DNA of 64,000 bases from Bdellovibrionales bacterium GWA2_49_15. Lineage in GTDB: Bacteria; Bdellovibrionota; Bacteriovoracia; Bacteriovoracales; Bacteriovoracaceae. The notes under the pieces are model-generated. The model did no database searches. It saw only the letters and a program-made list of their open reading frames with translations, and had not been told where the DNA came from. The stretch lies in NCBI GenBank assembly GCA_001769855.1, contig MEPP01000001.1, positions 350,982 through 414,981 on the forward strand. The letters run 5' to 3'. This document shows, piece by piece, positions 35,181-43,653 of the stretch (the first letter of the stretch is position 1; every line of letters begins with the position of its first letter). Made by a program: the position numbers and the translations under genes.

Positions 35181-36742
35181 TGGGCGACCTTCTGCTTGAA
35201 ATTGAAAAAAATATTTCCCTCGGCCGGCCTAAGGATGCACACCAGAAGATCAAGGTTTTCCTTAAGAAGTCCAAGCTCACGATTGATGAGCGGATCCGCC
35301 TTTCCGAGGTTTACCGTTCACTTTCAGAAAATGAGAAGGCGCTCAAAATTCTGGGCGAGGAGCTTTCCCAGCATGAGATGGCCCAGATCTCCGAACAGGA
35401 GCTAAGCCTTCAGATTCGTCTGGCGTATATGCTGCAATACTTAGGCGTCCGCTACGTGGCCGAACGCATGTTCAAGACCTTTGAAACCGTGGCCAAGCAG
35501 CGCCACCTGAAACCGGAAAAGCTGGTGCCGCTCTATTATCGCTATCTCACCGGCCATCACCTCGGTCGCAATGATTATCAGAAGGCCATCGCCACGGGTG
35601 AGAAGGCCATGGCGATGCTCAAGAATGATCTCAAGTCATGGAAGGCCACCGCGATCAATGTGGGGGCGGCCCTTTTTGCGCTCCGGCGATATGACGAATG
35701 CGAGAAACACTTCCAGCAGCTTATCAAGCTTGATTCAGGGGACCCTGTCTTCATTGGCGAATGTCACCAAAGATTAGCAGATCTTTATCTCGAGCAGGAG
35801 CGGCTGGATCAGGCCCACTCACATATCGAAATAGCTCTTCCCCTCTTACAGGTGACCACGGCGGTTGATTTTATTTTTATTCACCGGTCGTTGGCCATCT
35901 TCCACATCAAAAAAGGCCATCAATCCGAGGCCCTGGCGGCCCTGCAAAAGTGCGAGGATTTTCCTCACTATTCCCAGATCGCTTCCCTGATCCGGATGTC
36001 GATTTCGTTTTGGAAAGAATCACTCTTAGGCATCAAGGTCCCCGTGCGGGAAAGGCTGGGGGCAAGGGCCCACCTGACCTATTCTCCTTACTCCCACGCC
36101 TTGGGAAAATCTTACCCCGAAGATACGGAAATTCCTCTTCGAACTTTTTTCGGCACAGCTCACATCCCGAAAGGCCATGACGTGTGGGTCATCAATAGAC
36201 AGTCAGTCGAGGCGGCCACCTACCCCGAGGCCATCAAATCGTTAGTCGGTACCACGCCAATTTATGATCTGGTCAGCGGAATCCATATCAGTAAACAGGG
36301 TGGCCCAGAGGGCCTATGGACTCCTCTGCAATGTGTGGCGATCTCCGCCTTGATGGGGGCCGGCACCCTCGGTCTCTCCAAATGGGCGCTGATTGACTTT
36401 CTCTATCGTCAAGATTTTTTCAATCCCAAGAGCGGGGAAGAGCGTCTTAAAAAACTTATCTCGGCCTTAAAAAAATTAGGACTTGAGGTGATGCGCGATA
36501 ATAATCTTTTTTTCCTGGACCTGCCCGCAAACACCGCCGTCATCATGTCCATGAGTCATACTTTCAGAGGCCCCATCAGCTACCTGCTGACTTTGAACAA
36601 GGTTTTAACCCGACAGCTTCTTGAGACCACCTTCAAAATAAAGGCCTCTGCCGCCAAACAGTGGCTCAACGATTGGGAGGAGGCCGGTCTCATCGCGCGC
36701 TCAGGCAGGGGGAGAATTGTCCACTACAATAAAGCAGGATAA
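35180..36742 (+). CDS. TPR protein with C-terminal winged-helix domains
   Basis: A 520-residue protein. Residues about 1-270 are helical TPR-like repeats (AKALKILGEEL-type, YDECEKHFQQLIKLDSGDP, RLADLYLEQERLDQAHSHIEIAL). After a linker, residues about 395-455 look like an OmpR/SARP-type winged helix (LSKWALIDFLYRQDFF, GEERLKKLISALKKLGLE, NNLFFLDLP). The last 50 residues resemble a second winged helix (AAKQWLNDWEEAGLIARSG). It is probably a transcription regulator controlled through TPR contacts. It shares a one-base overlap with the degenerate HD-GYP gene, which suggests that the two proteins work together (inference). Confidence 0.6.
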   Translation: MGDLLLEIEKNISLGRPKDAHQKIKVFLKKSKLTIDERIRLSEVYRSLSENEKALKILGEELSQHEMAQISEQELSLQIRLAYMLQYLGVRYVAERMFKTFETVAKQRHLKPEKLVPLYYRYLTGHHLGRNDYQKAIATGEKAMAMLKNDLKSWKATAINVGAALFALRRYDECEKHFQQLIKLDSGDPVFIGECHQRLADLYLEQERLDQAHSHIEIALPLLQVTTAVDFIFIHRSLAIFHIKKGHQSEALAALQKCEDFPHYSQIASLIRMSISFWKESLLGIKVPVRERLGARAHLTYSPYSHALGKSYPEDTEIPLRTFFGTAHIPKGHDVWVINRQSVEAATYPEAIKSLVGTTPIYDLVSGIHISKQGGPEGLWTPLQCVAISALMGAGTLGLSKWALIDFLYRQDFFNPKSGEERLKKLISALKKLGLEVMRDNNLFFLDLPANTAVIMSMSHTFRGPISYLLTLNKVLTRQLLETTFKIKASAAKQWLNDWEEAGLIARSGRGRIVHYNKAG

Positions 36743-36750
36743 AAAAAATT

Positions 36751-37575
36751 ATGGCAGCAATTGAAAAAGGCAAGAGCAAGGAAGTCCCGGCGGCAGCAAA
36801 GAATGCCAAGGGCAAAAACACCGATGACTTTGAGTTTGATATCGACTGGGGCGGGGCCAAACCAAAAAAAATCTATCGTGGTTCCTTTCTGTATATCAAA
36901 AACAACGCCACCTATTGCGAGGAACACTTTGAAGTTTATAAGGACAAGAAAGAGTTAACTTTAAATTTCATCAGCTCCATCATGAGCCGGGTTTCCACCG
37001 GTGAGTTTCTGAAGTTGATGGTGGATTATAAGGTAAGTAAAGATTATGTTCCGCTTAAAGTCAGCGTTAAAAAAGATTTGGGCAGCGAGAAGGTGGAAGA
37101 AATTTACTTATACGACAGCAAAAAAAACGTGGTTAATTACACCTTTAAAAATAAGCGCAGCAAGCATCGAAGCCAAATCAACACCAGTCCCCGCTTTCAT
37201 ATTTTCACCCCCGCGGCCTGCACCAGTATGCTCTTTTTCCTCTCAAAAAAGTTCGATGCCACGTCAAAAAATATCTACTCGGTGATTTCCAGCCCCAACC
37301 AGTGGGAATATGAGCATGAGCTAAAAATCAGGACGGTCGCCCTGGAGCGGGTATCCCTCACCACCGAAGCGGTCAACGTCAATGGCACCGACCTCCAGGC
37401 CATCCACTATCGTTTAACCGAAGATGTCAAAAATCAGGAGGAGGAAGAGGGCTCACCTCCCGCACCCACCATTCAGGTATACCTCAGCCGCCACCAGGCC
37501 ATTCCCTACTCGCTGGTCTCGGATGACGGCACAACCATCAATATTAAATTTCTGAATAACCTGGAAGAAGAGTAG
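36751..37575 (+). CDS. Protein of unknown function, 274 aa
   Basis: A 274-residue protein with a Lys/Ala-rich, low-complexity N-terminus (about 1-35) and a following beta-rich body (KKIYRGSFLYIKNNATY, EVYKDKKELTLNFISS, VEEIYLYDSKKNVVNYTF). The strand pattern faintly recalls DUF3108-like lipid-binding barrels, but there is no signal peptide. It begins eight bases after the TPR/winged-helix gene and should be its operon partner. The C-terminus converges on dinG with a two-base gap. Confidence 0.6.
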   Translation: MAAIEKGKSKEVPAAAKNAKGKNTDDFEFDIDWGGAKPKKIYRGSFLYIKNNATYCEEHFEVYKDKKELTLNFISSIMSRVSTGEFLKLMVDYKVSKDYVPLKVSVKKDLGSEKVEEIYLYDSKKNVVNYTFKNKRSKHRSQINTSPRFHIFTPAACTSMLFFLSKKFDATSKNIYSVISSPNQWEYEHELKIRTVALERVSLTTEAVNVNGTDLQAIHYRLTEDVKNQEEEEGSPPAPTIQVYLSRHQAIPYSLVSDDGTTINIKFLNNLEEE

Positions 37576-37577
37576 CT

Positions 37578-40496
37578 TTAAGACTGACGTAAAAAGGTTT
37601 GAATTTCTTCACAGGCAACTTTGAATGACCGCCGTTCAATTTTATAAGGCGACATCAGCTTGAACATTTTCTCGGTGGTGGCGGGCTTCCAACCCTTGAT
37701 ACGCGAGTCCACGATCAGGGCGCTCCCAATATCATTTTTCGATCGAAGCAGCCTTCCCAGTTTCTGATGAAGGGAGCGGGCGCGATGGGCCAGATAATAA
37801 TCGCTAAACTCGTTGCCAAACTGACGGTCAAAAAATTTGCGCCGCTTATCGGTGACTAAGTCCATGCGCAGATCGGGAATCTTATCCACAAACAAGAATT
37901 GCAAGGCCTTTCCGGGCACGTCGATCCCCTCCCCAAAGGTTTCCATGCCGAGGAGGACGCCACGACCGGCATTCTTAAAATCCTGGACCACACTATTGCC
38001 CATGCCTTGGATAAAAATAGGAATTTCCCCTTCCAGCTGCTCCAGAAGAATTTCACGGGCGGCCTCGAAACGCTTGCGCGAGGAAAATAGGAGGAGTGAG
38101 CCACCGGTTAGCTCACGCACCAGGGGAATAATAAAGTCCATGGCCTTCTGGGCAAACTGGTCATGATGAATATCCACCAGATCGTCACAGAAAAAGATCT
38201 TGGTATTGTCGGTATAGTTAAAAACCGGTGGAAGGTAGAGTCCGCCCTTGAAACGTTTTGCAGGCCCGAGATAGGTATAGCCTGTGGCCCACTCAATCCC
38301 TTGCGGCCCCTGATCACCTTTCTCATTGGCCAAGGTGGCCGAGGTGAACACCACGCTGTGGGCCGGTTCAAGCAGCTGCTCATGAATCAGCTTGCCCACA
38401 TCCACGGGGGAAACCCCCAGCTTAAAACCTTCCCGCTCCACATACCAAAGGGAGCGGCACACATTCTTCTCGGGACTTAAATCCAAACTTTCTTCCAAGG
38501 TATGATGGGCATCCAGGATGGTGCTGTAGAAGGTTTCAAATTTGGCGAAGGCCGACAGGCCCTGATCACTTCCGGGCAGGGCCTCGCGAAAACGCGTAAT
38601 ATAGGGAGTCAGCTCCATCAAAAAATGATGGAGAATATTTTTCAGACTCTCCAGATGAAATTTGATCGATTTTCCCAGCGGATCGGCCTCAAAAATTTTT
38701 CCTTCAAAGGCCTGCTCATTCCAATATTCGGGAGTGTAGCGGGGCATCTTATTAAAAAATAAACCTACCATCTCACTTAAAGGCGCGAGATGATCAATCA
38801 GCATCCTGGCGGTATCGCTGGCGGCGGTTCGGAGCTTTCCCACGGTGGCGGCATTGCTCTCACTATCCCCATCCGCCATAGACCCCAGGAGATAAAAAAG
38901 CGGGCCCAACCCTTGTGATGAGTTGAGCATCTTTTCCAGACCCTGCAACTGAGTTTCGCTCACCTCCAGCGAGTACGCGCGGGTGGCCTCACCTTCGATC
39001 TTATGCGCCTCATCCACGATGACGTAAAGCGGCCGCGGCACTCCCTTCGGCCAGGTGAACATCAGCGCATGATTGCCCACAATCACATGTGAGTCGCGGG
39101 CCTCCATCAGCCCGGTCAGGTAGGAACAACTGCCTTTAAAAGAACATCTCTGGCCGGTGCATGTGCGAAAATCCACCGCAACTTTCTCTTCCCACTCGTT
39201 GATCTTGGGAAAATGTTTTTTGAGCACATAAGGCAGATCGCCTCGCACCACCTTCTCGCCATATTTACAATCAACGTTATGGAGAAAAATCAAATTAAAA
39301 AAGATCTGGGCGTACTTTTCCTCAAAAGAGCGCGAGCGAAAGAGCAATGAATCTTGCTCCTCTTCCTGCCTGAAAAGGAGCTCGCACAGATGATTGTTGG
39401 ACCCGATCACCTGGGTCACCTTGAGCTTGTCATCGCCCAATCCCAGAAGCTGCCGCATCTCGGGAATGTCCTTATGCATGGCCTGATGCTGAAGCGCCTT
39501 GGTCCCGGTGGCCACCAGAACTTTTTCACCTTCGTTCAGGCAAAAAAGAATGGAAGGGAGCAGATACCCCATGGTCTTTCCCGTACCCGTAGGGGCCTGA
39601 ATCAGGGCGTGCACTTTATTTTTGAAGGATTGCCCCACACGAACCGCCAGCTCCTCCTGCGAGGGCCGATAGTGGTAATTGGGCAGAGTCATTTGCACCT
39701 GTGCTTCATCTTGTAAAATCTTTTTGATATTTTCACCTGAGAAAGTCACGGGATAGCGTGGGGCCTGGGCACTGGGGCCGGAGGTTTCAAGCGAGTCGGG
39801 TTTATGGGCCAGGTAATAGTCGTAGGCCGTCTCCATGTTCAACTCAACTTGCCTGGCCATCTCCTCTAAGTCGGCCATCGTGAGAGAAAACCACTTAGCA
39901 AAAAACTCATCGCCGAGTCCCGCCCTCAGCAGCTCGGTTAACATGGCCTGGCGATAAATGGGCCGCTGTTGTAAATGATAGGCCGCCATCAGCATGACCT
40001 TGAGGAGATCAATGGAATCATCCAGACCGCGATGGGATTCTTTCTCGCGCAGGCCGAAGTCAAGAATGAAAGACTCTAGGCTTAAGCTCCCTTTGCCCAT
40101 AAAAACCAACGCCAGATAGGGCAGAGAATCCAAAAACTCGGGGCGATCGGGGCCTTCCAGAGCTTTGAAATAGGAGTCAAGAAAGCTCTCCTCAAAGGCG
40201 GCATTGTGGGCCAACAGCTTGCACGCCGCCAAACTTTCCACCTCCGGACGAACATGAGACCAAAGGGGAGCGCGCCTCAACATCTCCGGGCTGATCCCGG
40301 TTAGCTTCTGAATGTAGTGGGAATAGTTGCTGTGGCGATCAGGCGCCATGGGAAAACGCACCAACGATTGATAGCTCCGAGTGAGTTTGGTGCCTTCAAA
40401 CTGGAGAAAGCCAACATCGATAATGGAATCGTAGTTAGCATCGAGCCCGCTGGTTTCCAGGTCAATAAGTGCCCAATGTCCTAAATCTATACTCAT
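37578..40496 (-). CDS. dinG: DinG-type helicase with N-terminal DEDDh exonuclease
   Basis: A 972-residue fusion. Residues about 5-170 form a DnaQ-like 3'-5' exonuclease (ALIDLETSGLD with Asp12/Glu14, LAHNAAFEESFLD, HRGLDDSIDLL). Residues about 265-972 form an XPD/DinG superfamily 2 helicase with Walker A (QAPTGTGKT), four cysteines (HNVDCKYGE, RTCTGQRCSFKGSCSY) that probably hold a 4Fe-4S cluster, DEAH (VIVDEAHKI) and motif VI-like LHQKLGRLLRSKND. The exo-helicase fusion is known from Bacillus-type DinG, whereas E. coli DinG lacks the exonuclease. It probably unwinds DNA-RNA or forked structures during repair. Confidence 0.9.
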   Translation of the reverse strand: MSIDLGHWALIDLETSGLDANYDSIIDVGFLQFEGTKLTRSYQSLVRFPMAPDRHSNYSHYIQKLTGISPEMLRRAPLWSHVRPEVESLAACKLLAHNAAFEESFLDSYFKALEGPDRPEFLDSLPYLALVFMGKGSLSLESFILDFGLREKESHRGLDDSIDLLKVMLMAAYHLQQRPIYRQAMLTELLRAGLGDEFFAKWFSLTMADLEEMARQVELNMETAYDYYLAHKPDSLETSGPSAQAPRYPVTFSGENIKKILQDEAQVQMTLPNYHYRPSQEELAVRVGQSFKNKVHALIQAPTGTGKTMGYLLPSILFCLNEGEKVLVATGTKALQHQAMHKDIPEMRQLLGLGDDKLKVTQVIGSNNHLCELLFRQEEEQDSLLFRSRSFEEKYAQIFFNLIFLHNVDCKYGEKVVRGDLPYVLKKHFPKINEWEEKVAVDFRTCTGQRCSFKGSCSYLTGLMEARDSHVIVGNHALMFTWPKGVPRPLYVIVDEAHKIEGEATRAYSLEVSETQLQGLEKMLNSSQGLGPLFYLLGSMADGDSESNAATVGKLRTAASDTARMLIDHLAPLSEMVGLFFNKMPRYTPEYWNEQAFEGKIFEADPLGKSIKFHLESLKNILHHFLMELTPYITRFREALPGSDQGLSAFAKFETFYSTILDAHHTLEESLDLSPEKNVCRSLWYVEREGFKLGVSPVDVGKLIHEQLLEPAHSVVFTSATLANEKGDQGPQGIEWATGYTYLGPAKRFKGGLYLPPVFNYTDNTKIFFCDDLVDIHHDQFAQKAMDFIIPLVRELTGGSLLLFSSRKRFEAAREILLEQLEGEIPIFIQGMGNSVVQDFKNAGRGVLLGMETFGEGIDVPGKALQFLFVDKIPDLRMDLVTDKRRKFFDRQFGNEFSDYYLAHRARSLHQKLGRLLRSKNDIGSALIVDSRIKGWKPATTEKMFKLMSPYKIERRSFKVACEEIQTFLRQS

Positions 40497-40577
40497 ATCT
40501 GGGACTTTAATGCGAACTCGCCTTAGAATGCGAGAGAAGATTATGTTGTCTGGCCTTTTTTTTCATATTCAAATCAG

Positions 40578-41852
40578 TTAGCGCCAAAAATGTTTCATCA
40601 CGTCATGAAGCCCGTTGGCGGTGGTGCGGATGAACGACTTCAAATCGAAGGTTGAATGAGAATCCAGGGCCATGATTTTTCGAGCAAGCCCCGGGCCATA
40701 ATGATAATAGAGAACCACCGCCAGCTTGCCTAGGTTCCCTCCCCAGACATCCCCCAAGAGTACCTGATCACGAAATCTTCGAAAATATTCGATGGTGGGA
40801 TGACTGCCCTCAAAACCTGCGGTCAGAAGAAAACAGCCATTGGCCTTCAGCAGGGCCTCAATCGACTGTGGAGTCTCGGTAATGGCGTTATTCAAACCGG
40901 TGGTGAACTGAAACTTATTTACCAGCACCATGGCGAAGGTATAGGGAGTCTCATTGGTCAGCCCTTTGATCGTGAGCAGACCATTTAAGACGGCCGTTTC
41001 CTGAGAATAGAAAGCTCCGCGCACTTCAGAGACGGCCGTTCCCGGACACTCATCCGCGGTGGGGGCACCGGTGTACTTAAACACCATCGTGCGATAAAGA
41101 TTGGAGCCCATCTGAGTAATAAGATCACCATCTTTTATCTCGGCCACGAGCCGCTCATCGCCCTTGTGGAGCGCCACTAAGTCATAGTTCCCAGCAGGCA
41201 GCTTGTCCGAGATCTTGAGTGAATAAAAAACTCCATTCTCAGAGGTGGTAACCGCTTGCCCTACGGTCGGAGCGGTGGCGGAGAGGAAGAAGTAAACCAG
41301 CAATTCCCCCTCCCGCTGTCCATCGGCCGTCGTGGCAGAAATGGTTGAGCAGCTTGCGCTCTGATCAGCACATAAGCTGGCCAAGGTGAAAATTGCACCA
41401 TGAGAGGTGACGGTACCGGCCGAAGAGGCGACTGAAGTGGTACTCGACAGTGTAAAGGCCTCATAGTTCGACCCATCTTTTACAGCGGCATAAAGGGTCT
41501 GAGTACTTCCAGAATCATTGGTAAGCTTAAGGGTGATATTGATGAGATTATTGGAACTCGGCAGTCGCTCAGGCAGAAGTGTCCCATCTGTAACAGTGGT
41601 ACAAACTTGCTGAGTCGCCGTCGAGCCCAAGGGGATATACGTCTTGTACGGTTCTGACTCAACTTCACCAACACCAGACCCTGAGCCAGAACCAGACCCC
41701 GGACCTTCCGCCACCATTCCCAGATAGGTTGCACCGGTTTTCGAGGCGTAAACCGTTGGGGAGGTGGTACTGTCACCGCGCACCTGCGTGGCGGCCCCTA
41801 TTTCTTCGGCGAAGAAAAAGCAAAGGACCAAAAGAAAAAAACTGCTGCGCAT
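40578..41852 (-). CDS. Secreted CFI-box-CTERM protein
   Basis: A 424-residue exported protein with a signal peptide (MRSSFFLLVLCFFFAEEIGA). A Gly-Ser tandem linker (GPGSGSGSGSG, around 50-60) and Ig/FnIII-like beta modules follow. The C-terminal region (about 335-395) matches the CFI-box-CTERM pattern: GCFLLTAGFEGSHPTIEYF, then FRRFRDQVLLGD, GGNLGKLAVVLYYHYGPGLA. That domain is a recurrent C-terminal tag on secreted proteins in deltaproteobacteria and relatives, and the nature of its processing is unclear. No following transmembrane helix is present. It is a lone gene. Confidence 0.7.
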   Translation of the reverse strand: MRSSFFLLVLCFFFAEEIGAATQVRGDSTTSPTVYASKTGATYLGMVAEGPGSGSGSGSGVGEVESEPYKTYIPLGSTATQQVCTTVTDGTLLPERLPSSNNLINITLKLTNDSGSTQTLYAAVKDGSNYEAFTLSSTTSVASSAGTVTSHGAIFTLASLCADQSASCSTISATTADGQREGELLVYFFLSATAPTVGQAVTTSENGVFYSLKISDKLPAGNYDLVALHKGDERLVAEIKDGDLITQMGSNLYRTMVFKYTGAPTADECPGTAVSEVRGAFYSQETAVLNGLLTIKGLTNETPYTFAMVLVNKFQFTTGLNNAITETPQSIEALLKANGCFLLTAGFEGSHPTIEYFRRFRDQVLLGDVWGGNLGKLAVVLYYHYGPGLARKIMALDSHSTFDLKSFIRTTANGLHDVMKHFWR

Positions 41853-41905
41853 AAGGATATGTTTTCAAGGTCTGCAGACATATTCAAGAAAAAAAGATGC
41901 TCGAA

Positions 41906-42970
41906 CTAACTTTTTACCGTTTGCCGCATCTCCGTCGAGGACAGGTGCTTGTAGGGATGATCGGACAATTTGATAATCTTAAGATTTGGATTATGGGCGA
42001 GAAGGGCCTGGGTGATTCCCTCATCGCGAACCGCACAGTCTCTCGGGGCCACATAAAGGGCGTGGAGACCTTTGATTAATTCCGGGGCCCGCTTCCACTT
42101 TAATAATGAATAAAAATTATCTTCTCCAATTAACAGCGAGCAGGAGACACCCTGAATCGTGAGCAGCCACTCGGCCGTGGGATTTTCTGTCTCGGCTCCC
42201 CAAAACCCGGGATAAATGGCACAGGGTAAACCTTTAAGGGCGCGCGCCAGCTCCAGAAGGGATTTAAGAAAGCATCGCTTTTGTTCCGTCGGCCCCACTG
42301 CTCTCAGCTTCCATGGATTTGTATCCGGCACCACCACCACGTGGGGATTCGGGCAGAGCTCAAGACAGGCGCGATGTCCCTGATGCCAGGGGCGAAAGGA
42401 GCCTCCGAAAAAAATCACCTCATGGGAATTGGCTCCCGCGAAGACATCTTTTGGGCCCAAGCTTTTGGGTAACTCAAAAAGCGGCTGCCAGACCTGAGTC
42501 TGATTTTTCTGTCGCCAGGTCACGGGGGCCAAAACCGGCCAGCCATAGCTCAAGGCCTCACACACAATGGCCCCATGGTCAAACACCAGCTCGGGAATTG
42601 CGAGCACCTTAATCCACCCGCAACTCTCCACCGAGGTCCCGGGCTGCATGGTCGCGCTAAAATCCTTCTTCATGACCGTCAGAAATACCTTCGACTCGAC
42701 CGCCCCGCGCGGATCGCGCCCAAGGGCCTGGCGCGGGGATAACTCGATTAAATCTTCCTCCCGCAGGACCAGATGCGTTTCATCATGAATCTCTCTTACC
42801 GCGGCATGCAGAGGGGTTTCACCCGGTTTTACAAAACCGCCGGGCAGGGCCAGGCCTCCGGCAAAGGGAGGAAATTTTCTTTTCACTAAGAGAATTTCAA
42901 GATGATCACTCTCGAGAGCAGGCAGGAGAGCGACAATGAGCACATGTTGCAAGGTCGGCGTTTCAGCCAT
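41906..42970 (-). CDS. Nudix hydrolase-NMN adenylyltransferase fusion
   Basis: A 354-residue two-domain enzyme. The N-terminal Nudix domain carries GGFVKPGETPLHAAVREIHDET, close to GX5EX7REUXEEXGU (quoted here only as motif class). The C-terminal half is a nucleotidyltransferase with the HxGH site (GGSFRPWHQGHRACL) and SSTEMR, the ISSTxxR motif of NadD-type adenylyltransferases. Known bifunctional NAD-salvage enzymes of Synechocystis and Francisella put the adenylyltransferase first and Nudix second, so this order is reversed. Likely work: NAD synthesis plus ADP-ribose cleavage. Its ATG overlaps the stop of the histone-fold gene by one base. Confidence 0.85.
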   Translation of the reverse strand: MAETPTLQHVLIVALLPALESDHLEILLVKRKFPPFAGGLALPGGFVKPGETPLHAAVREIHDETHLVLREEDLIELSPRQALGRDPRGAVESKVFLTVMKKDFSATMQPGTSVESCGWIKVLAIPELVFDHGAIVCEALSYGWPVLAPVTWRQKNQTQVWQPLFELPKSLGPKDVFAGANSHEVIFFGGSFRPWHQGHRACLELCPNPHVVVVPDTNPWKLRAVGPTEQKRCFLKSLLELARALKGLPCAIYPGFWGAETENPTAEWLLTIQGVSCSLLIGEDNFYSLLKWKRAPELIKGLHALYVAPRDCAVRDEGITQALLAHNPNLKIIKLSDHPYKHLSSTEMRQTVKS

Positions 42971-43215
42971 TATTTAAAATCCCTATCCATCAAGGTTTTG
43001 CGGCCGTCTGATCTGGCCCAAACCGCCGCCTCATCACAGCGCGAGCGAATGATATCAGAAATCCTTTCGATGACATCCGCTGAAGTATTAAGTCCGTGAC
43101 GGGCCTTAATATAATTTTTCAGCTTACTGGCCACCACTAAAATATCGTGGGGCACTTCGCTGCTGGCCGTTTCGTTGTTGACGAGAATTCGTTTGCTGGT
43201 ACTTTCTTCATTCAT
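42970..43215 (-). CDS. Single-domain bacterial histone-fold protein
   Basis: An 81-residue protein. Residues 24-81 fit a histone fold: short helix 1 (ILVVASKLKNYIKA), loop, long helix 2 (NTSADVIERISDIIRSRCDE through AAVWARSD), the loop GRKT (71-74), and a short helix 3 (LMDRDF). AVWARSDGRKTLMDRDF lines up with the archaeal histone AxxxAxHAGRKTIxAED region. It also resembles what I recall of the Bdellovibrio histone HBb (Bd0055). It would bind DNA as a dimer. ATG 43215 has GAGGT upstream. The extra 23-residue N-terminal tail is polar. It is in an operon with the Nudix-NMNAT enzyme. Confidence 0.72.
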   Translation of the reverse strand: MNEESTSKRILVNNETASSEVPHDILVVASKLKNYIKARHGLNTSADVIERISDIIRSRCDEAAVWARSDGRKTLMDRDFK

Positions 43216-43303
43216 ATATAAACCTCACCTTGTCATCTATTCTAGCAAGGTTCAAAATACATGTTCAAATGAAACACCATTTAATTTTTGTCTGGAGACA
43301 AAA

Positions 43304-43648
43304 ATGGATGATCGGATATTTAAGTACAAGACCAAAAAGATCAGCCTTACCGTGAAGATCATTCCCATGCCCGACTACCGTTCGGGCCCTAAAGAAAGGG
43401 GCCATAACACCACTGATGCCAGAAAAATAAATCAAGGGACACTCGGACATTACGGACTGGTCATCCGTTCAGTCTGCAAAGCTCCGGCGATAAATAATGG
43501 GATTGAAAGGCCCGATTACCTGGAACACTATTTCCCGTCTATTTTACTCCCCACCGAACAGGGGGCCCAGGATGAGAATCTTTTACACATCATAAAAGGT
43601 CATATTTTGCCAAATTTGCTGCGCTACTGGGATTTGGCGTTACAATAA
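43304..43648 (+). CDS. Small protein of unknown function, 114 aa
   Basis: A 114-residue soluble protein starting at ATG 43304, which has GGAGA upstream; the frame is open further upstream but without support. It is basic at the start (MDDRIFKYKTKKISLTVKI) and has no membrane segment. The middle (DYRSGPKERGHNTTDARKI) is polar. No family is recognised. It sits five bases ahead of the predicted outer-membrane protein gene, so the two are probably co-transcribed. Confidence 0.5.
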   Translation: MDDRIFKYKTKKISLTVKIIPMPDYRSGPKERGHNTTDARKINQGTLGHYGLVIRSVCKAPAINNGIERPDYLEHYFPSILLPTEQGAQDENLLHIIKGHILPNLLRYWDLALQ

Positions 43649-43653
43649 ATATC

